From CAINVV01 sp038323575 (lineage in GTDB: Bacteria > Bacteroidota > Bacteroidia > Bacteroidales > Prolixibacteraceae): 64,000 nt of DNA. A model generated the notes under the pieces. The model was not told the DNA's origin. It worked only from the letters and a program-made list of their open reading frames with translations, and did not search any database. Both the position numbers and the translations under genes were made by a program. Positions within the stretch are counted from its first letter, which is position 1. Every line of letters starts with the position of its first letter. The stretch is from the NCBI GenBank assembly GCA_038323575.1, contig JBBQHB010000010.1, positions 18,021-82,020 of the forward strand, written 5' to 3'. Positions 59,695 to 64,000 of the stretch are shown here, one piece after another.

Positions 59695-61047
59695 ATGAGA
59701 CTGAAAAGAATAATGTTAGTCGCCTTTCTCCTCACCTTCTGCACTTTACAGTCAATCGCAGCAGATAAAGCACCCAAAGAGAAATCTGATTCCATCAAAA
59801 CAGGATGGAATGTCGGCGCCCTTCCGGTCGTCTCTTTCGACACAGATTTGGGATTTCAATACGGGGCGCTGGCCAACTTTTACAATTATGGCGACGGGAA
59901 ACGTTTTCCTGCCTACAACCATTCACTCTATTTTGAAATATCCCGGTTTACGAAAGGAAGCGGTATTTACCGGTTCTACTACAACTCAGACCAACTGATC
60001 AAAAATTTCGACATTTATTGCGACATTTCCTACCTTCCGGATCTGGCCAATGATTTTTACGGTTTCAACGGATTCGAGTCGGTGCTGAAAAAATCGTGGG
60101 CAGATACCAATTCGGACGCGTACAAAACCCGGATGTTTTATAAGTTTCAGCAAAACCTTTTCAGGTTTAAAGTAGACCTGCAGCACAAGATCGGCGATAC
60201 CCATTTTAAATGGGTGACTGGTCTTAACCTGCTCAATTTCAGTATTGCATCTGTGGATATAGGCAAACTCAACAAAAATAAGAGTGATGCGGACTTGCTC
60301 CCGTCTGTGCAGCAGCAACCCGGACTTTACGAAAAATACATTGATTGGGGAATTATCCCCAAAAACGAAGCCAATGGCGGCTTTGTTCCGGAACTCAAAG
60401 CCGGAATCATCTACGATACCCGCAACATTAAAGTCAATCCGATGAAAGGAGTATGGACTGAAGCCGTTATTTCCGGTGCACCGAAATTTCTGGGCGCCGA
60501 AAGCGGCTTTACCAGGATATCCATTACCCACAGGCAATATTTTACCCTGATTAAAAACGACCTTTCTTTTGCTTACCGGCTCGGATGGCAGCAGACAATC
60601 AGCGGGCATGTGCCATTTTACATGGAGCCCCAGATGGTCACTACCGTGATGACGGGATATGCCACTTACGGCTTGGGCGGATCGAGGTATTTACGCGGTG
60701 CAAAGAGAGACCGGGTTGTGGGTGACGGCGTCGTTTACGGCAATTTTGAACTGAGATGGAAATTTGCCCGGATGAATTTTATCAACCAGAAATTTTACTG
60801 GGGATTAAATACATTCGTCGATATGGGGCAGGTAACCAAAAAGGTGGCAATTCCGAATATTCAATTGTCGCAAGAAAATAAATCTGATTACTTTAATCCG
60901 GGAGCGGAAAAAATGCACGGAACTTACGGCGCAGGTATCCGCCTGGCCATGAACCAGAATTTTGTGATCTCAGTCGATTACGGGATGGTTATGAACGATC
61001 AGGACGGCGACAAAGGGATCTACATCGGGCTGAACTATTTATTTTAA
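59695..61047 (+). CDS. BamA/TamA-family outer-membrane beta-barrel protein
   Basis: 450 residues from MRLKRIMLVAFLLTFCTLQS, a signal peptide ending near AAD. An upstream in-frame GTG at 59665 exists but would lengthen the leader. The chain is a series of amphipathic strands (GFQYGALANFYNYGDG, LYFEISRFTKGSGIYRFYY, GIIYDTRNIKVNPMKG) and ends in LNYLF, a typical outer-membrane C-terminal aromatic. The bacterial surface-antigen (Omp85) motif is seen as GLGGSRYLRGAKRDRVVGDG. POTRA domains are absent. Partner or cargo unknown. Confidence 0.83.
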   Translation: MRLKRIMLVAFLLTFCTLQSIAADKAPKEKSDSIKTGWNVGALPVVSFDTDLGFQYGALANFYNYGDGKRFPAYNHSLYFEISRFTKGSGIYRFYYNSDQLIKNFDIYCDISYLPDLANDFYGFNGFESVLKKSWADTNSDAYKTRMFYKFQQNLFRFKVDLQHKIGDTHFKWVTGLNLLNFSIASVDIGKLNKNKSDADLLPSVQQQPGLYEKYIDWGIIPKNEANGGFVPELKAGIIYDTRNIKVNPMKGVWTEAVISGAPKFLGAESGFTRISITHRQYFTLIKNDLSFAYRLGWQQTISGHVPFYMEPQMVTTVMTGYATYGLGGSRYLRGAKRDRVVGDGVVYGNFELRWKFARMNFINQKFYWGLNTFVDMGQVTKKVAIPNIQLSQENKSDYFNPGAEKMHGTYGAGIRLAMNQNFVISVDYGMVMNDQDGDKGIYIGLNYLF

Positions 61048-61059
61048 AAATTTCAAACC

Positions 61060-61695
61060 ATGAGAACTGCTTTGGTTGTTGGTGCCTCCGGACTGGTGGG
61101 ATCGGCATTGGTCAAAATGCTGCTCAAATCGATGCAATACAATCAGGTGCATATCCTGGTAAGAAAAGAAATTAATCGAACCAATAAAAAATTGGTTCAG
61201 CATGAAGTAGACTTTGATCAGTTGGCAACGCTCTCTTTTGATTTCAAGCCGGACGATGCCTTCTGTGCTTTGGGGACAACCATCGCGAAAGCCGGAAGTA
61301 AGGAAGCATTTACCAGGGTCGATCATGGTTATGTAATCTCCTTTGCCAAAAAGGCGAAGGAAGCCGGAGCGACAGGGTTGTTTGTTGTGAGTTCAATGGG
61401 TGCAGACCCTGCTTCCTCCATTTTTTACAATAAAGTTAAAGGCCGGATGGAAGATGATCTGAAGACGCTGGGCTATCCCGTATTGGCGATCTTCAGACCC
61501 TCGCTGCTGTTGGGTCCGCGCACCGAAAAAAGAGCAGGCGAGAAATTTGCCGGATGGATGATGAAAGCCTTTGATTTTGCCATACCCGCCAAATACAAAG
61601 CGATACATGTCGACAAAGTCGCAAAAAAGATGGTAGAGGTTGCGTTAAAAGCAGAAAAAGGAATTCATATTCTCGAATCAGATCTATTGCAATAA
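61060..61695 (+). CDS. NAD(P)-binding Rossmann-fold protein (HTATIP2/epimerase-like)
   Basis: 211 residues. MRTALVVGASGLVGSALVKMLL is the dinucleotide-binding GxxGxxG. FCALGTTIAKAGSKEAFTRVDHGYV and SSMGADPASSIFYNKVKGRMEDDL resemble the atypical short-chain dehydrogenases of the HTATIP2 group (YxxxK present as YNKVKGRME). Reaction unknown. 12 bp after the barrel gene, possibly cotranscribed. Confidence 0.85.
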   Translation: MRTALVVGASGLVGSALVKMLLKSMQYNQVHILVRKEINRTNKKLVQHEVDFDQLATLSFDFKPDDAFCALGTTIAKAGSKEAFTRVDHGYVISFAKKAKEAGATGLFVVSSMGADPASSIFYNKVKGRMEDDLKTLGYPVLAIFRPSLLLGPRTEKRAGEKFAGWMMKAFDFAIPAKYKAIHVDKVAKKMVEVALKAEKGIHILESDLLQ

Positions 61696-61701
61696 ACCAT
61701 T

Positions 61702-61980
61702 TTTAAGCAGCTTTAGCTGCGATATTTTTGTAGAAACCGAAACAAATCCGGATAGACATTAGCAGCGTTAGCTGCGACATCTTTGTAGAAAAAGCCAATT
61801 AAATTTGTCTTCCAGCCACGTCGTGGCGACATCTGAGCATTTTGAACCCCAAATCAATTAAATATGATGGGTGCTTCGGTTAAATTTCATTGGCAATTGA
61901 TAGATGTCGCAGCTACGCTGCTTTTGTACAGCAAATATCCTTTTGCTAACAAAGATATCGCTGCTGACGCTGCTTTGGAT
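61702..61980. repeat. Cluster of five REP-like palindromes
   Basis: GCAGCTTTAGCTGCGATATTTTTGTAGAAA (in pieces from 61706), AGCAGCGTTAGCTGCGACATCTTTG (61761), CCACGTCGTGGCGACATC (61815), and in opposite orientation GATGTCGCAGCTACGCTGC (61902) and ACAAAGATATCGCTGCTGACGCTGC (61949). Each is a small palindrome plus a GA(C/T)AT(C/T)TTTGTAGA tail. No coding sequence. REP families of this kind are often mobilised by RAYT transposases, none of which is in the window. Confidence 0.8.
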
Positions 61981-62010
61981 TTGATCTGCTCTGCCAAATT
62001 TGTATATTTG
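61980..62010 (+). promoter_or_regulatory. Promoter of the fumarase gene
   Basis: TTTG at 61980-61983, a 19-bp spacer, TATATTTG at 62003-62010: exact consensus. It lies directly against the last palindrome of the repeat cluster and before the chosen start at 62076. Confidence 0.75.
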
Positions 62011-62075
62011 TGGTCATAGGGCGCTCTGTCCAACTTATAGGAACAACTATTTCAAAATCAATAAAATCTGAAGCC

Positions 62076-63683
62076 ATGGCTGAATTTATCTACCAAAAAC
62101 CCTTTCCTACCGGGAAAGATACGACGCAATACCGCCTGCTCACGAAAGCGTTCGTTCAGACCATCGAAGCTGATGGTAGGAAAATCCTGAAAATTGCGCC
62201 GGAAGGTCTGGAACTCCTTGCCCGTGAAGCTTTGGCCGATGTATCCTTCTACCTGCGTGCATCCCACCTGGAAAAACTCGCTCATATCCTGAAGGATCCA
62301 GAAGCCAGCGACAACGACATATTCGTGGCGCATACGATGCTGCTCAACCAGGTGGTCTCGGCCGATGGAGAGTTGCCTACCTGCCAGGATACAGGTACGG
62401 CTATTGTGATCGGCAAAAAAGGCGAAAACGTCTGGACGGGAAGCGACGACGCAAAATCGCTCTCCAAAGGAATCTATGAAACCTACAGGGACCGTAACCT
62501 GCGGTATTCCCAGGTTGTGCCGCTGACCATGTTCGACGAGAAAAATACCGGAAACAACCTTCCTGCGCAGATCGATTTGTACACTGCTGAAGGAAATTCC
62601 TATGAGTTTCTGTTCATCACCAAAGGAGGCGGTTCGGCCAACAAAACCTACCTGTACCAGATGACCAAGTCATTGTTGAACGAAGAGACGCTGACCAAAT
62701 TCATCCAAGAAAAAATAAAGGATCTCGGCACTTCCGCCTGTCCACCCTATCACCTGGCCGTCGTCATCGGGGGCACTTCCGCCGAAGCCACTTTGGCAAC
62801 TGTAAAGAAAGCCTCAACAGGTTATTACGATCATCTGCCGACGTCAGGCAACGACGGAGGTCAGGCCTTCCGGGATCTTGAATGGGAAGAAAAAATTACC
62901 ACGATCTGCCAGAAAAGCGAAATCGGCGCCCAGTTCGGCGGAAAATATTTTGTCCACGATGTGAGGGTGATCCGTTTGCCGCGCCATGCTGCCTCCTGTC
63001 CGGTCGGGATAGGCGTCAGCTGCAGTGCCGACCGCAACATCAAGGCAAAAATCACGGAGGACGGGATCTTCCTGGAACAACTGGAGACCCATCCTGAACG
63101 CTTCCTGCCCAAAACGGCGCCCTACCTGCAGCCATCCGTCGAAATAGACCTGGACCAACCGATGGAAGAGGTCCGCAAGGAACTTTCAAAGTATCCTGTC
63201 AAAACCAGGCTCAGTTTGAGGGGAACACTGGTTGTGGCGCGCGATATTGCCCATGCCCGGATCAAGGAGATGATCGACAGGGGAGAAGAGATGCCCGACT
63301 ACTTCAAAAAATACCCGGTCTATTATGCCGGTCCGGCAAAAACGCCCAAAGGAATGGCCTCCGGCAGTTTTGGCCCGACCACGGCAGGCAGGATGGACAG
63401 CTATGTGGAACAGTTTCAGTCGCTGGGCGGATCACTGATCATGCTGGCCAAAGGAAACCGCTCCAACCAGGTAACGGATGCCTGCAAAAAGTTTGGCGGC
63501 TTCTACCTGGGCTCCATCGGCGGACCGGCCGCAATTTTGGCCAAAAACAGCATCAAATCCGTTGAAGTGATTGATTTCCACGAACTTGGAATGGAAGCCG
63601 TGCGGAAAATCACGGTTGTCGATTTTCCTGCTTTTATCATTGTCGACGACAAAGGGAATGATTTTTTTGCAGGGCTCAAGTAG
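62076..63683 (+). CDS. fumB: Class I fumarate hydratase
   Basis: 535 residues from MAEFIYQKPFPTGKDTTQYR; an upstream in-frame GTG/Met would lie over the promoter and is rejected. Iron-sulfur class I fumarase: cluster Cys in LPTCQDTGTAIVIG, then GTSACPPYHLAVVIGGTSAE, and RHAASCPVGIGVSCSADR; C-terminal beta-subunit domain with TTAGRMDSYVEQFQSLGG and GFYLGSIGGPAAIL. It hydrates fumarate to malate in the TCA cycle. FumA/FumB type; the symbol is given by family only. Confidence 0.93.
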   Translation: MAEFIYQKPFPTGKDTTQYRLLTKAFVQTIEADGRKILKIAPEGLELLAREALADVSFYLRASHLEKLAHILKDPEASDNDIFVAHTMLLNQVVSADGELPTCQDTGTAIVIGKKGENVWTGSDDAKSLSKGIYETYRDRNLRYSQVVPLTMFDEKNTGNNLPAQIDLYTAEGNSYEFLFITKGGGSANKTYLYQMTKSLLNEETLTKFIQEKIKDLGTSACPPYHLAVVIGGTSAEATLATVKKASTGYYDHLPTSGNDGGQAFRDLEWEEKITTICQKSEIGAQFGGKYFVHDVRVIRLPRHAASCPVGIGVSCSADRNIKAKITEDGIFLEQLETHPERFLPKTAPYLQPSVEIDLDQPMEEVRKELSKYPVKTRLSLRGTLVVARDIAHARIKEMIDRGEEMPDYFKKYPVYYAGPAKTPKGMASGSFGPTTAGRMDSYVEQFQSLGGSLIMLAKGNRSNQVTDACKKFGGFYLGSIGGPAAILAKNSIKSVEVIDFHELGMEAVRKITVVDFPAFIIVDDKGNDFFAGLK

Positions 63684-63725
63684 GAACGGACGACGGGACG
63701 ACGGGGGACTGGGGACTGGAAGGCT
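63684..63725 (+). repeat. GACGACGGG / GGGGACTGG low-complexity array
   Basis: Short tandem words (GGACGACGGGACGACGGGG, GGGGACTGGGGACTGG) directly after the fumarase stop; same class of post-gene array as elsewhere, with no inverted partner visible before the tRNA. Confidence 0.65.
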
Positions 63726-63754
63726 AAAAAAATTCAATTTTTTCACCTTCCGGC

Positions 63755-63784
63755 TTTGGAGTAATAAAAAATGGGTTATCTTTG
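63755..63784 (+). promoter_or_regulatory. Promoter of tRNA-Val
   Basis: TTTG at 63755-63758, 18-bp spacer, TATCTTTG at 63777-63784, about 32 bp upstream of the mature tRNA. Confidence 0.65.
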
Positions 63785-63816
63785 CAACGTTTTTAAAGAA
63801 AAACGGAAGCAAAAAA

Positions 63817-63891
63817 GGGAGCTTAGCTCAGTTGGTTTAGAGCATCTGCCTTACAAGCAGAGGGTCGTTGGTTCGATTCCAACAGTTCCCA
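63817..63891 (+). tRNA. tRNA-Val (anticodon TAC)
   Basis: Acceptor GGGAGCT pairs with AGTTCCC; D arm AGCTCAGTTGGTTTAGAGC; anticodon stem TCTGC/GCAGA around CTTACAA (anticodon TAC, reads GTA); T arm GGTTCGATTCC. Discriminator A, CCA not fully encoded. Confidence 0.96.
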
Positions 63892-63895
63892 CAGA

Positions 63896-63927
63896 AAGTC
63901 ATCTTGAATAAGGTGACTTTTTCTGTT
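63896..63927 (+). terminator. Terminator after tRNA-Val
   Basis: AAAGTCATCTT pairs with AAGGTGACTTT (one G-U pair) around GAAT, followed by TTCTGTTTT. It ends about 8 bp before the next start codon. Confidence 0.7.
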
Positions 63928-63934
63928 TTGAATT

Positions 63935-64000
63935 ATGGCTACAACTTACATCCTTTATTCCGAAAGCCTTGACAAATATTATATTGGTTCGACCAGAGAA
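63935..64000 (+). CDS. GIY-YIG nuclease-family protein, N-terminal fragment at window edge
   Basis: 22 codons visible, MATTYILYSESLDKYYIGST, before the window ends. YILYS...KYYIGST is the GIY-YIG signature. Small stand-alone GIY-YIG proteins are frequent next to tRNA genes in Bacteroidota. The rest of the gene is outside the window, so function cannot be stated further. Confidence 0.75.
   Translation, partial: MATTYILYSESLDKYYIGSTRE

Overview
The window is a chromosomal segment of a Bacteroidota bacterium, most likely class Bacteroidia. The signs are: promoters of the form TTTG-N18..21-TAnnTTTG; an S46 dipeptidyl peptidase; the Bacteroidota-restricted DUF4295 and DUF4494 genes; and an arginine pathway with a succinylornithine-type carbamoyltransferase (Pro90). 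Genes rarely show Shine-Dalgarno sequences. The window starts inside a decayed type I restriction locus and ends inside a GIY-YIG gene.

Layout. 1-1780: dead hsdM-rhuM-hsdS operon, minus strand. 1873-2319: a truncated ORF and tRNA-Pro. 2474-21824: accessory and housekeeping genes with a strong protein- and glycan-degrading theme (methyltransferase, DPP7, HD protein, large BNR/sortilin protein, M14 peptidase, two CPBP proteases, small membrane and secreted proteins, AcpH, GH78 rhamnosidase, PepF). 21965-24950: rpmB-rpmG-DUF4295, then ftsY-rimO. 24992-29681: SGNH hydrolase, DUF4494, a repeat-rich gap, an alpha/beta hydrolase, a gene remnant and a hicBA module. 29780-42478 (all minus): an arginine/proline block, read in transcription order as argR, GNAT acyltransferase, argG, argC, argD, proC, XRE-cupin, NTF2-like lipoprotein, proB, proA, argF', argB, argE. 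42780-47074 (plus): carA-carB, divergent from argR.

The argR/carA gap holds two facing promoters, three ARG-box-like sites and a carA leader with mutually exclusive hairpins, so one control region appears to serve the arginine block and carbamoyl phosphate synthesis. Pro90 in ArgF' and the adjacent GNAT gene suggest that succinylated intermediates are used. Directly after carB lies a two-gene HTH/AbiEii toxin-antitoxin cassette flanked by a 148-bp duplication of the carB 3' end. The two copies differ at only three positions, all synonymous in carB.

48882-53229 holds an ABC-2 transporter, a Ppx/GppA phosphatase and an NtrC-type regulator without a DNA-binding domain. 54460-55352 holds no gene but has a good promoter, a perfect terminator, many GNRA/UUCG-capped hairpins and an internally duplicated domain. 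I read it as a large structured noncoding RNA of about 0.9 kb that I cannot assign to a known class; this is the best candidate for something undescribed. The right end carries a creatininase-like protein, PhzF, sialate esterase, endonuclease IV, an outer-membrane barrel, an NAD(P)-binding protein, class I fumarase and tRNA-Val.

Many intergenic gaps, including those inside the arginine block, carry short tandem repeats (7-14 nt units) often arranged as facing inverted arrays. Each gap has its own unit. REP-like palindromes are also common.
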